From Trichoplax adhaerens (Eukaryota; Placozoa; Uniplacotomia; Trichoplacea; Trichoplacidae), in the NCBI RefSeq assembly GCF_000150275.1, contig NW_002060948.1, forward strand, positions 2,048,251 to 2,112,250: DNA of 64,000 nt, in the 5' to 3' direction. Each line of letters starts with the position of its first letter. Position 1 is the first letter of the stretch. The translations under genes were made by a program, and so were the position numbers. This document shows positions 42,711 to 57,220 of the stretch, piece after piece. The notes under the pieces were generated by a model. It was given only the letters and a program-made list of their open reading frames with translations. It made no database searches and was not told where the DNA came from.

Positions 42711-45121
42711 TCACGATCAATTTATGCGTTAGCATTAGTAAGAGACAGCTTGCCTAACACGCTAATTCAACTTTCTAAAACCAATATTGATGGTCATATC
42801 TCCCTATGCTTGATATCACGTAAAAAGACCTACTAAAGCCCAACTATCTATCGGTTAAACTACAATAATTGCTACCCTCTTATTGTAAAGAATAATAAGA
42901 ATTCATATGAAGAAATTATACACAGATTTTCCCCTTTTCTGAGACCTGAATTCCATTATATTCTATCCCGTTGAATTGAAATCGTATATTTACAAAATAG
43001 TTTATAATGAGTATGGTATTTAACACACCCAATTTAAAATTTCATACTTCATAACTATAATTTATAATAGCCCAGTACAGAAGTTGTAGTGAACGGGTCA
43101 ACAAAATTTTTATGACTTTGTTTTGTGAGATAAATGGTATATGCAACGGGTTAAAATTTGCAAGGAATAAGTAAGCTTTAAAGAGAACATTTAAAATAGC
43201 AGTTGCCTGATTACTATAACACAAAAATAATGTTAGCATTTTCAAAGGCATTTCGTATTCAATCAATCGGGTATTTAATTGTTAATTTAAGGTGTTAATC
43301 ATTGTTAAAAAGTTAATATCATACAATAAATAAGAGTTTATCTCAATGATAATTTCTCGCATAGGACATAGATTGAAATTTTAATTAATAACAAGATAAA
43401 TCATAGGCAAATCCCTAAAAGTAGACAATAAAGAGATCACCAGCATAAGATAGAAAAATAGCTAATAGCTATTAATTTATTCAATCGATCATGACATAAA
43501 AATGAATACAATAATGACCTTTAGTATAATAGATTGAGCATTGTTAGTTATGTTTTTGATCCGTAGCGAAATTGCGCCTTTACGTCAAACTATAAAAACA
43601 AAGTTTTGCTAGCAGCCATTTATTATACCGTATATAAGAAGGAACCAATCTAAAATTAAAAGTCACGATAAACGATAGCAACGTGAATAATACAAATCAC
43701 CTTCAAGATTGGCGAATTTACATAAAATGACCGGTAATGATAATCTCATCATATTAAATACGTTATAAATATCGAAGGAAGGTAAAATTGAAAATCCATT
43801 TTATTAAAATAGAACTAATATTTACTTAAGTAAGCAAAAACATTAATCCACTTTAAAAAGACATATCTTAGTTGCTTAATTATAATACTGTCTCTAAATA
43901 TCTGTATCATTTATATCACTTTACATCAGTACCATTATAGTATGCTTGTGTATAATTCTATTCTCATCGCTACGGTTACTTTTATTCGTATAATTTTCAA
44001 TCTAATGACTGTCATGTTAGAAAATGATTCGATATTGAATCATATTAGTATTTTATATATTCCAACAATTGAACAAGGATCACAAGATCTGCCTGTTTAA
44101 GGTTATTCATTTCATCTTACTTAATGATTTAACATACTATCATATAATAAGTATTCACATTCCTTTCGGACTGCCACAGCTGATCGTGTATCATTCTATA
44201 ATTTATATCCGAAGTGCAACTTGTGTCACTCAAATAATGCTACTACTTAAATTTTTATACTCTATTAAAATATTAACTAGAAGTGTAGTATAAAATTAAC
44301 TCAATTTCCGTAGGGAGTAGGACTGTAAGTTATAAGTATTTCGCTCCAGACTGCAATTACTTCACGTCACCTATGTAATTAACCCATTGAATTTTATTTA
44401 CCAGAAAGTATTCCATTTGATTGAAATAATAAAATACGATTTGGTATAGGTAGAGGGCGATATTCAGCACTATTATCTATTTTACGTCAGTTTAGAGTTA
44501 AAACCTTTTCTATACGTTTTACAATATTTAGTACGACTTTATCGACCTAGTTTCTGGAGATGTAACGTAATTTTTGTATGTGATGATATACTGTATTATG
44601 TGTTAAAAATTATTATACGCGTAGGTGTAATATAACACGGTAAATTTCGATGGAATTGAAAGTTAGTCAGTAGTGCATCAATAATTCTTGAATAGCAACT
44701 CGTAAGTCCAAATTTTCGTCTTGAGATTTTATTAAAAAATATGATACAATTATTATTTGAGGAATATAAAGCGATCTAATTAAAGTATCACAAAACCTTA
44801 ACTCAATAATGTGGTACTGTCACACTGAATTAATCAAAATATATTTATTAATTCTGATGTCTGTACAGTATGTTTCCTAACTGTCATCTATAATTAATTG
44901 GGTTTCTTAACGAAGATTTATTTAGTAAGCTTTATCGTGTATGATATTAAAATACGTATATATATACTCGTATATATGTATCTACGCGTATTTGCTGTAT
45001 GTTAGTGGTAAGGATAGTGATTTTAATTGCATCTTAAAAAGAATTTAAATAACATTATATTCAACGAATTAGTTTCAAGGGCCAGATATTTTACTAATAT
45101 TTACTATTTTAACATTTATAG

Positions 45122-46161
45122 ATGCAAATAATTCGAATTCAAGTCACTTTTATAGTGCCAGCAGTACACTAAAATATGGAATCATCATTATCATTTTAGT
45201 ATCAGTATTAGCCGCCATAAGCAACCTATATATTTTGTTCGTTATTTGTATTCAGCGTCGAAAAATGGTACCAGTCCTGCTAGGAATTGGTAATTTAGCT
45301 ATTTGTAATACATTGACAGTGATACTTTTACCGACCAATCTTGGACTTATTTTACAAGCTTTTAAATATCGATCAATGGAGATAAATTTACCTTCTAGAT
45401 TTGCATGTGGTATGACTTTACCGCTAGTTATTCATACACAGCTCACGAGTAGAGGCACGTTGGCTTTTATTGCTATTGAAAGACATCGGCGTATATGTGT
45501 TGGTAATAATAGAATTACCACGACTCAAACTAACTTTGTTCTTACAACATTATGGATTATCAGTGGGGCTCATGTATGGGCCCATTTTTTAACTATTTTC
45601 AGTAATCAATCTGTTTTAACGTTATGCAACTTGTTAAGCGCTTCATTTCATTCTCGTTTGATATTTATCTCACCCATCTTAGGCACAACTTTGTGCTCAT
45701 TAATAGTGGAAATAATATGCCATTATCGAATTAATGTTAATTTAAAGAAAAATCTTACATTAATACGAATGCAAACTATAAATAATACTCTATCTAATCG
45801 TCGCGTTAACTATGGCTTGATTCATTTGGATAACGAAGTATATCGATCTTCCAAAACGATATCTCATGCCACAAAAAAGAAAAAAGCTACTTTAAAATCT
45901 CTGTTTCGTATTACAGCTTGGCACTCAGTGATGACAGTGTTATGGTGTTTAAACATTGGGATAGTTGTTGCTTCGCAAAGTCAATATAATCGTTCAATTC
46001 TAGATTGGGTAATCGTAATTAATATATTTCTTACCATTACGGCATGCATATTTAGTCCGATTTTATATTACGGTAATGCCGAAAACGTACGAAATTGTTT
46101 ACTCATATGTCTAATTCATCGTCGAAAAGTCTCAGTTGCTACAAATCATTTAGCTGAATGA
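45122..46161 (+). CDS. Rhodopsin-family (class A) G-protein-coupled receptor, orphan, 5' end missing
   Basis: Main exon of 346 codons preceded by an acceptor (ACATTTATAG at 45112-45121). No in-frame ATG precedes TM1, so the start is probably in an upstream exon I could not find. The extracellular tail has NSS, a glycosylation sequon. Seven hydrophobic segments are visible. Class A landmarks are present but altered: Asn of TM1 in ISNLYILF; TM2 LAICN where LAxxD is usual; TM3 Cys in FACGM with ERH replacing DRY; TM4 Trp in TTLWII; TM6 WCLN in place of CWxP; TM7 SPILYY in place of NPxxY. The third intracellular loop is basic (SHATKKKKATLKSLFR). The ligand is unknown. The altered Na+-site and microswitch residues suggest non-canonical activation. 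Confidence 0.85.
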
Positions 46162-47267
46162 TGTTGTAAATTCAAAGTCTTGTTATCTTAAGTGCTTCCC
46201 TATATGAAGTCATCATTCAATGTTACTCCGTGATTTGTGAACAGTACTGTAGGTATTAATGAATTTCTCAGATAATCAATTTTATAAAAATGCGTAGTAT
46301 GACTTGTTTAAAATTAGCTGTGCATACAATGTAAATAACGTTGCAATTTTAGTCATAAATGCAAATATTCAAGGATAACTGAGAGGATATCCTGTAGAAA
46401 TGAATATTTATTTCTTGATATAGCATCAACCAGTCTATGTATTATCAAAATATATAATATCTACTATATCTACTGTATATTGTACTATATAATGTCAGTA
46501 AAGAATAGCACAGCATTTATTGAGTGCAATTAAAATTAGTCAAAAGTTATAACAAAATAACAATCTATATGTTGCGTAGCATATATGCAATAAGTTATGC
46601 ACATATGTAATGAAGTATATAGTTTATGTGTATAATACTGTAGTTAAATTGTAATTGTAATGTAAGGCCCTTTTAAAAGTGATGGCTTATTGTCTAAAAA
46701 AATGATAACGAATAACGATGGTATGAAATAAATAATATGAAATGTAAAATACTTTAGCACTACATTCTACGTCTACTTTCCTGTAAAATAGCTAAAATAA
46801 AGGCATTTCTCAACAATAAACGACCTACAGTACTATATGCTGCATCATTTGATCATCATTTTTCTGGCGTTATACAAGCAAAGTGAGCTAGAAAGAGGGA
46901 GGTTCTGGTGATGTAATAAATGTATGAATAACGTCATCCAGCCACATTTAGTAGTACTGTTCAACATTATATTATCAACAACGCTGACTATGATACTGTA
47001 TGGTGTAGAGTATACAAATGTATAGGGTTGGCATATAGAATTACCGTTTGGTCTGTCAACGTATGTATAGTCGCAAACATTGACTGGTTGGCGTATAGAA
47101 TTACCGTTACGTCGGTGAACGTATAGGCTGACCGGTTTCTTACACTAACCGTAATATACATACATACTGTAGAGCGCAGATAGGATAGGTTTAGCGTGCT
47201 CATTGGAGCATAGGAGTTCGCAGTTTTAAATTATCTTACCTTGTCATCAGCAATATCTCGAATAAAA
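46162..47267. other. Spacer GPCR / OPA3
   Basis: AT-rich, with no supported exon. It contains a 60-bp tandem duplication, listed separately. Confidence 0.6.
47026..47135. repeat. 60-bp tandem duplication upstream of OPA3
   Basis: GGTTGGCATATAGAATTACC (47026) recurs as GGTTGGCGTATAGAATTACC 60 bp later (47086), followed in both copies by GT(T/C)-GTC-GT-AACGTAT. It lies 130-240 bp before the OPA3 start. Confidence 0.9.
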
Positions 47268-48424
47268 ATGGTAGCATTACCACTTGCTAAACTCTTCTAT
47301 CTAGGTATTAAACAGATATCGAAGCCATTGGTATATAGAATAAAGACTGCTGCCAAAGGAAGCCCATTCTTTAGGAAATATATTTGCATACCCCCAGCCC
47401 AAGGTACTGTACTGTTATGCACACGCAAAGCACAAGTTAACCCTAAGTATATCCTCCTATCTTTCTAGTTGTAAACCGATATAGACAATAATGTAAACTA
47501 GCTACATCTACATAACGGTGCTGAACTCTTAGATAATGTTATAATTTCGACTAGTTAATAAATAAGATAAATGAATAGTTGCTTAATCGCTTCTATGGAT
47601 AAACTCTTTGCTAGTTATTCCTGCAACCTATAAAATCAGTTGTGGTTGAAGTTGCAAAGAATGCATGCTGCGCTACGTGTGCTATATCACTATCTACTAA
47701 CATTTACGTATTAACTGTTGTATACCGTACTATTTGATCACAGCATCATCACTTTATGTTGAACATTATTCATTTAAGGCACTTTAATTAATCTACTACA
47801 CAAAATTTGCGATGTTTATACCAAAATGACCCAAATCAAATAGTCGATTTTTCCCTTTATTTTACCAAATACGTTATTCTCACGTTGAAAGCCATTAAAA
47901 TACTAAATTTTTATATGATGGTTTCATTTACAGCACATCATTGGCTGGAATTAAATGTTAAAATGAGATTAATGGGCTTCAAGGGTAGAGCTGAAATTAA
48001 ACCTCTGAATGAAGCAAATGCTATTGAATTGGGTTCCGAAATCCTAGGAGAAACCTTAATATTTGGTATAGCAGCGGGTACTATTCTTGCAGAATACTAT
48101 AGAGGCCAAAGAAACGAAAGGAAGAAAGAAGACGTACAAAATGAAACGTTAGCGTTACTGGTAGAAAAAGTTTCGGAACTAGAATTACAGATGCATCAGC
48201 AATCTGCTGAACTGAGAGAGCTAAGAAGAGGCATATCTTATCAAGATAGCAATAAGTGGACTAACCTATCCAATATTGATATTAAATTGTCTAGTAGTAT
48301 TACAAATGAAAGTAGTAGTACCTCCACAAAGACGAAGAATGCAGATATCAATAAATCCAGCCGAGCAAAGGAAGAAAGTACTCAATCAGAGTCTACATCT
48401 AGTTTCTTCTCTTGGCTTTGTTAG
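47268..48424 (+). CDS. OPA3: OPA3 mitochondrial membrane protein
   Basis: Two exons, 47268-47403 and 47934-48424, join in frame to 208 codons. The start is the ATG at 47268, giving [20 protein letters not shown], which matches the family N terminus. Other conserved parts: [11 protein letters not shown] up to the intron, then [38 protein letters not shown] (about 68-85) and a hydrophobic [15 protein letters not shown] segment (about 86-100) followed by a charged coiled coil. The single intron sits just after PPAQ. Known role: OPA3 resides in mitochondrial membranes and affects morphology and lipid metabolism; human mutations cause optic atrophy and 3-methylglutaconic aciduria. The tail is Ser/Thr-rich and ends SSFFSWLC. 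The gene is convergent with RAD51. Confidence 0.97.
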
Positions 48425-50498
48425 TAATTCAAACGCTAGTAATGATCGTTCTGCCTCAGTCAATACAGGTGACAGAGAATCTAATTCAGTTAACGAGCAG
48501 GCTATAACAGATACTAAGGGCGTTGAACCCAAACATTGATATTTAAATTAAATTTATTGAATGCTTTTCTATTAAATCATATAGTATACATACAATTCAG
48601 ATAAAAGATATTCACGTTTACAGCATATACCGTACGTGCACGTTGGAGGAGTGTCATATCTCTTATACTGTACAGTACAGTAATTTATAAACTTCACGAC
48701 AGTAAGCCTTACTACACGCACAACTTTTCTGGCATCAAGCCAACGGAATCAGATGCTGGCTAAACCTACAAGCTAAGCTGATCAAGCGTATTGTATTTGT
48801 TGTGCTGATGTTTCTCTGATGAGATATACGAGTATAATGTACTGGTATACTACCAACTGTTCTGCTGCCTTAAGTTGTGGATTTTACTGTCTAATTAATT
48901 TAAGACAAATAGTTAATTTTTATACTTATTTGCTTCTGCTAAAATTGATGTGGAGCATTTAGGATAAGTTCGTATTGTTTGTATTGTTACGCATAAACCT
49001 ATGTACGGTACATTAAATTGCTATATAATACAAGTCGTGAAAATTAATTGCAACTACTGGATACATTATATTATATGCAAATGCAATATAAATTATATCA
49101 TTATTTCATGCCTCATTAATGTTTCGTGGTGTAAGATTTTTAATAAAAAATCTGCGAAGATTGTACTATCCAATTCTTGGTAGTACAGTACACAGTCTAC
49201 TACCACAGCATATGTTTATATATGCTTAATGTAGTTATGATTGGCTCTTAATTGATTAATATGCAGACTTTATGAATCTGTCTTTAAGAAATTTTACAGT
49301 AAAATTATATTTGAAACCCATTAGCAGAATATTGTTCGGTGAACTGTAAATAAAAATTATCTAGTCGTTCCTTATGTTGCAATAGAATTTATCTCAGTTT
49401 ATAAAAAATCGTTTTTATTCGGTAATGCAACAAGTTATACACTGTAAGTGGGTAGTACGTATGTACGAGTATATATATAATATACGTATTCTTAATTCTG
49501 CTTGCACGAACATAAACATTATAATGCTATGTTGCACAACAGTACTCGGCTCACGTACACATATCCGATAAAAAAGATTTCATATCTATGAAGTTAATGA
49601 TGAGTACACCTATACTGCCACCAATTGAACGTTATTTGTCTTGAGAACTACATCAATGTAACGAAGGCAATTAATGGGAATGCGCTTGATGATTTTATAC
49701 CATCTTTATTTACGAAATCTACATATACAGAATATCGAATAACTTGTAAACAACTAAATTCGTTTACTGTACGTGTTTACATTTCTGAACGACATAGGGC
49801 CGGGATACTCGTTTGAACGTATTACTTTGCCTATCATGCCTTCGTACACTAATTATTGTAGCATGGTGCTCACATTTTAACAAGTTATGGTAAAGTTTCC
49901 TCAAGTTAAGGTAATCATGTATTCCTTAGCTACATTTTATTTAAAAAGTTTAAAATTACAGAATACTTGAGACAGGCAATATTTCACGTCATCTATTCAG
50001 ATGGAAGAAAGAAATTAATATGGGTCAAAGTAATTACGAAATCTACCCTAAGGTACTGCCTACATCTTACCTGACTAATTTGCATGGGTATATCATATGA
50101 AAATAATAATGCAAGAGCTTTACATATATGTGTAGAGCTGGAAAGCGAGATGTTACATTAATGTCGTAGGTAACTCATAAGGTTATATATAATCCATCAG
50201 CTCCGATGCGTACAGTACGGAAACTATATTTAAAATTCTAATTAAATTCAGAGTAAATCGCACAAATTATAAATCGATTCGTAACCCTAAATCTAATTTA
50301 GAGATGCAATGTAAGAAATTGATAATGCACGTTTTGCTGAATGTGAAATAGTAAATTATTCTGTGTAGTACTTGCACATTTTAGGGCAAGATCATTTTAA
50401 ATTGTTCACATTAATATTATGCCTCAAATAAAATTAAGCAATTATAAACGTTGACGCTAATTAGATACATAATATACTGTACAACAGAAGGATTAGTT
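48425..50498. other. Convergent spacer OPA3 / RAD51
   Basis: About 2.1 kb of AT-rich DNA without supported exons. An ATTAAA at 48571-48576 could serve as the OPA3 poly(A) signal. A perfect TACTGTACAGTA lies at 48666-48677. Confidence 0.55.
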
Positions 50499-52222
<1,724 letters not shown>

Positions 52223-52520
52223 TGGTAGTGATAGTATTAATTAATGCTTCGATTACTAGAAAATGCTAAAGGTTGATGATAAGATTAGATTTCAAGAATG
52301 ATATCCACAGTAGTAAAACTTTATGTATAATGCGAATTATTTATTAATGAATTCAAGTGAACGATCACTAATCTTGTACGATTAAACTAAACCATAAAGC
52401 CGTTCTTGGTTATAGGAAATTTTTATTTAGTCATTCGCTACTGAGATTTAGTAATAAAATGCAATACTCGTAAAATACAGTACATGAAAATGCCAGCGAT
52501 CCCATGAATATACGACTTTT

Positions 52521-52870
52521 ACACGATCCAATGCCAGTTTACAATTCATAAAGTATTGATTCTGATAACAGATTGCATTCGTAATGGTCCTTGCCTGTAT
52601 TTGACTACACTAGCTAATAGTTCAAGGACTCGAAAAAGTTCCAATGTCCCAAGCAACAATTACACATGCATTCATGATTACAGGCAGAGATAATTACACG
52701 ATCCAATGCCAGTTTATAATTAATAAAGCATTGACTGTAATATCAGATTGGATTCATAATGGTCCTTGCCTGTATTTGACACCACTAGTTAATAGTTAAA
52801 GGACTCAAAAAAGTTCGATGTCCCAAGCAACAACTATACGTCCATTTATGATTACAGGCAGAGATAATAG
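52521..52870. repeat. Direct tandem duplication, unit 175 bp
   Basis: Copies at 52521-52695 and 52696-52870 share ACACGATCCAATGCCAGTTT, AATGGTCCTTGCCTGTATTT, AGTTC-AATGTCCCAAGCAAC and GATTACAGGCAGAGATAAT, with scattered substitutions and no shared long frame. Confidence 0.95.
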
Positions 52871-53089
52871 TACAGTAGAGTATACAGCTTTGCGATTAAG
52901 TTCCAATTTTTCATAATGCTTCGTACTACCTACACGCAATAATCTATTATACGAGGGCTATGTTAGAGTATCTCCCATTTCATAATAAGGGGAAAGCCAT
53001 ATTCATTAAGTTGAAATACTTTAGTAGTTCATAGCTGTTGATCACCAGTAGTAACTAGCTAGCCAAACTGCTGTATTTATTATTTACGA

Positions 53090-53190
53090 CATTGGATACT
53101 GTACAGTACGTCATCGTCTGTAACTACTGTGCACTGTAGGACTCTGTGATACAGTGTACAGTACACTATAGCCCAGCATACAGTACGGTA
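53090..53190. repeat. TGTACA-type palindrome cluster
   Basis: Begins with a perfect TACTGTACAGTA (53097-53108), then CTACTGTGCACTGTAG and GATACAGTGTACAGTACACT. It ends 140 bp before the 53331 duplication. Confidence 0.85.
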
Positions 53191-53330
53191 GGTGCTGTTA
53201 TGGCGCGAATATTGCACCCCTTTAAAATGTCCCATACGACGACATTGTACTATGTGAATTAATCATGATTAAGCGAACCAAAGATGATCAAGATTCTTGC
53301 TATTTTCGACTTTTATGGTCTGGCGTTTGA

Positions 53331-53770
53331 ACTTACACTGTATTAGCCGAGAAATAGGAGATTTGACTGAAAACTTGATGATGTCATCTCTTCTACTTAC
53401 TAATTCTGTAGTCTGTCGTACTGATATTCTACAGTGTAGTAGATTGGTGTGAGGCGATTCGTTGTACTGTATATGTATTGGTGAAAATTATTTTCAATCG
53501 TTTCTAGCGAAATTCTTTAGTCAACAGACAGCAAATGGAGTTACAGTAACTTACACTGTATTAGCCAATAAATAGGAGATTTGACTGAAAAATTGATGAT
53601 GTTATTTCTTCTACTTACTAATTCTGTAGTCTGTCGTACTCATATTCTACAGTGTAGTAGATTGGGGGTGTGAGGCGATTCGTTGTACTGTATAATACGT
53701 ATTGGTGAAAATTATTTTCAATCGTTTCTAGCGAAATTCTGTTATCAACAGACAGCAAAAGGAAGTTACA
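53331..53770. repeat. Direct tandem duplication, unit 218 bp
   Basis: Copies at 53331-53548 and 53549-53770 share ACTTACACTGTATTAGCC, AAATAGGAGATTTGACTGAA, TACTAATTCTGTAGTCTGTC, TTCTACAGTGTAGTAGATTG, GTGAAAATTATTTTCAATCG and CAACAGACAGCAAA. A 63-codon plus-strand frame in copy 2 is broken in copy 1, so it is not considered a gene. Confidence 0.95.
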
Positions 53771-54699
53771 GTATTTTCTTACGGCAGGTGAACATAGACC
53801 ACACGTTAGAACAAAATTACTTGACTATCCAATACTGGAAAGCTTTGAGCGATTTCAAAAATAACTCAGGCTAAATGGAAATCATCCATCAATAGAGTAC
53901 AGTAAATCCAAATCGACTTGACTAGTCACTTACTGGCTTTTGACTAAGTGAATCACCAGTACAACTTAGTAAGCTGACATAAAGTCGCAAAAAAGTTGCA
54001 TCTCTAGCGAATAACCAAAAGGAAAGGTGCTTTACTGTAACCCCTACTACTTTAATCAAATAGTACCTCTATTTGAAAATACTATACGATGTACTTGTGT
54101 TAACATGTTGATCATTACTGATACCGCTTGAAGTACTGTAGTAATTTGATTTTTAGAAAGGTCTATAGAACACGTCGTGCATGCTTTGTAAAAGTCACTC
54201 GATTGCAATTGAAGTTCAATTTATTCCGGCTATCTGGATAAAAGCAAAGACATACCTGCAAATGATAATAGAACGAGTGCAGGATAATGTTGGAATGGAT
54301 TTGCAAAGTGCCAACTGGATAAAATGAATAATCTCTCAATTCTCTCTTACTTGAAATTCCAATCCACGATCCAATGTGTTGATGGAAAAAATTCAGCGTT
54401 AACTACTGACGATACTGTAGTCAAATGCACAACAGTGACGACGCAACAATCTGCTAATCTGCTATGCACGCATACAACATTAATTATTTATTTTAGAATG
54501 GACCGTTTAGGGCTGAAGACACGGTACGGCACGGCACGGTACGCAAAGAATGATTCGCAACTGATTGAATGGTACTGTAGAGCGAAGTGCAGAGATACTG
54601 ATGTAACATTCTATGTTATGCCACTTGAATAACACTGGCGTGAACAGCACTGAGCACAAAGAGTACAGTATAAGCACAGACCATAGCACAGGCTTATCT

Positions 54700-54980
54700 C
54701 CTGCCCGTACAGTACAGTGTACAGTACATGACACTGACATTCGGTAAACCACTGTACACTGTACCGTATCGTACCGTAGACTCACGTACAGTGTAACACG
54801 GCAGACCTCGAGTCATGGTGCAGTGTGTGACTTGCGAGTCTGTGCAAGCTCAAACAAAGCTAAAACTAGCAAAGCGGTTAGCGCCTGGTAAATAGAGTTG
54901 ATGATGTAACCTATGGTGCACTGTACAGTACTGCAGTTAGTATCGCCAACTGCTATACTGTACTGTACTGTACGATCCAA
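54700..54980. repeat. TGTACA-type palindrome cluster
   Basis: CCCGTACAGTACAGTGTACA at about 54705-54724, CCACTGTACACTGTACCGTA near 54750, and CTATACTGTACTGTACTGTA near 54952. A short A-rich run follows at 54979-55000. Confidence 0.8.
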
Positions 54981-55329
54981 AAAAAAGGAAAAAAAAAATA
55001 TCGGTGACAACACCAGTTGACAGTCCCATCAATCGCTGAACACTGTCCATGCTGTCATGATCATCCTATTGCGTCAAAATTCTGTCGTCCTTTCAGCCAT
55101 TTACTGTATTCAATCCTTGCTTTATGATATTAATTCAGCTTCAAAGTCATGAAAATAAATAAATTGACTCAAAGCAATAGTGCCGATCTACTAAATACGA
55201 TATAATGACACTATGGCGTCATCACTAGGGTTGGTACTTGCTCGAACAAGCTATCCAAATCCAAAAAGCGCGCGTTTTCCAAACAGAGAATTTCATTGGT
55301 TACCGTGAAATGATACTGCGCATTGTGCA

Positions 55330-55470
55330 ATAGCCACCATACTGTGCACGGTGCAGTACACTAGTACAGAATCAAAATTGTGTGACAGCGTCAGCTACAG
55401 TACACTGTACTGTAGTGAACCCGTACAGTCAATTAAAGTACCGTAGTGTTCTACTGTACACTGTAGAGTA
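55330..55470. repeat. TGTACA-type palindrome cluster
   Basis: Words such as CTACAGTACACTGTACTGTA and TCTACTGTACACTGTAGAGT, plus GTGCACGGTGCAGTACAC. Confidence 0.75.
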
Positions 55471-56143
55471 TGCCTCCGTCAGTCGTCTGTCGTACACCAT
55501 TCACCGAGATTGCGACTAATCACTATGATCAAGTGAATAGGAAAAGGGAGGGACGGCCAACGGACGTTCACGGCAATGATCAAGCTGACCAGTATCGTTC
55601 TAATCATTCGGATCAACATCAATCTACGACTCCCCTATATCCTATGTGTAAAATCGACTGCATCAATATCACTATGCAACTCTCCTACAGTATATTGCAT
55701 GTATAAAATACCAATCTACAGTACTGTGTTGAACAGATACATATATCAATGACTCAATCAAACCTATCAAGCAGCTCATTTATTGGGTTGACAATACCGC
55801 AGGCCGCATACACTGAGTACAGGAGATGGTTTCAGATAGACAGTCACGGTACTATCGCCCATGACTGTACTGAGCAGTGAACAGATGAGCAATACGGGGT
55901 ATGTCCTTGTTGACGGGCCTGCGCAGTGCACTCTACAGTTCACTACAGTAGCATGCAGTGCAACTAGCGTAAGTGGATAGTTTGTACTGTAGAGGACAGT
56001 AGTTTGTACCACACTTACTGAACAGGTTACAGTACTCGACATCAGGTTGTAACCAACATGTACTGTACTGGATGTGGTATTTCTTCATCGCAAATTGCAA
56101 TCCGATAGGATAGTCTGGCAACGGAAATGGAATAAGCAAAACT

Positions 56144-56335
56144 ATGGCAGATAATCGCCTCAACAGTTCATCGATTTCCACTCTTCGTACGACCACAGTG
56201 GCTAAAAAGTCCTTCCTCAACCCTCAAAATGTTTCTTTACATGATATGGTCCGTGGTGATCACATGATTGTATCGGTTGTCAATTCTAAATTCGAGGAAT
56301 TATATCAAAACAGCCCAGCACCGAAGGTACATTGA
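56144..56335 (+). CDS. Unrecognised open frame, possible first exon
   Basis: ATG-started frame of 63 codons (MADNRLNSSSISTLRTTTVA at the start; HDMVRGDHMIVSVVNSKF in the middle) with a better-balanced composition than other frames in this spacer. It reaches AAG followed by GTACAT (56328), a usable donor. I found no partner exon, and no family is recognised. It may be a first exon, a young gene or chance. Confidence 0.2.
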   Translation: MADNRLNSSSISTLRTTTVAKKSFLNPQNVSLHDMVRGDHMIVSVVNSKFEELYQNSPAPKVH

Positions 56336-56522
56336 CCACTTGTATAGGTTATCATGCGACATGGATTCTGTACTTTGTAAATTGATCAATAGATTACACC
56401 ACCTGATTGCACTACCACATCTAGTTTACATTGATCTATGTATAGTGTAGCTTGCACTTTATTGGACGATATATTGTAATAGATCAATAAATGCAGTCAC
56501 ATCTTCGGAATTTCTGTAGAGT

Positions 56523-56940
56523 ATCGCGAGGAACTGCAGCATTTGAAGATTGCAATTCCTGCACTTTACTCTGACGCTATCCACACTAGAAATGATTACT
56601 AAATGTAAATACAACAAACGATTCTCTACAATGCCAGTACAGTAGTATGCTGTGTAGAGCATCGCGAGGAACTGCAGCATTTGAAGATTACAATTCCTGC
56701 ACTTTACTCTGACGCTATCCACACTAGAAATGATTACTAAATGTAAATACAACAAACGATTCTCTACAATGCCAGTACAGTAGTATGCTGTGTAGAGCAT
56801 CGCGAGGAACTGCAGCATTTGAAGATTACAATTCCTGCACTTTACTCTGACGCTATCCACACTAGAAATGATTACTAAATGTAAATACAACTAACGATTC
56901 TCTACAGAGAATGATACAATGCCAGTACAGTAGTATGCTA
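56523..56940. repeat. 138-bp satellite-like repeat, three copies
   Basis: Copies start at 56523, 56661 and 56799, an exact 138-bp spacing at ATCGCGAGGAACTGCAGCAT. Copies 2 and 3 are almost identical and copy 1 carries a few differences. The unit includes CACTTTACTCTGACGCTATC and GCCAGTACAGTAGTATGCTG. Because 138 is divisible by three, a 143-codon minus-strand frame with a 46-residue repeat stays open; it is a by-product. Confidence 0.97.
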
Positions 56941-57220
56941 TATAGGATTCGCAACTAGACTACTGCAATGTAGTAGGTTTACCAACAATATAGTGTAAGG
57001 ATCGTATTGACAAGACGAATATGAAAAGATATGGCCAGATTCTACCACTACTGCACATAAAGTCGATACTGGTGACTTCGATAGCTGAGTGTTATAATGA
57101 TTATATAATATATGTCATATTCGTATACGGTAGAGTTAGCTGTTGCGCAGCTTTACGTAACAAGACCATTTGCTGATTCATGAACCCTGAGAAAGAATAT
57201 TGGAACTTGAAAAGGTAGCT

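Larger units (their letters stand above)
41518..45121. other. Spacer between PPP1CB and the GPCR
   Basis: About 3.6 kb. The left part is the PPP1CB 5' flank, packed with palindromic words and a duplication (listed separately). The part from 42720 to 45121 is AT-rich with no clear exon. The missing 5' exon of the GPCR should lie in its right-hand part. Confidence 0.5.

Noticed and set aside
55470-55706. 78-codon plus-strand frame (MPPSVVCRTPF...)
   Set aside because: Hydrophilic and fairly coding-like, but no splice partner, no family and it starts within a palindrome cluster; evidence too thin.
56459-56890. 143-codon minus-strand frame with a 46-residue internal repeat
   Set aside because: Open only because the 138-bp tandem unit is divisible by three; the repeat, not selection on protein, explains it.
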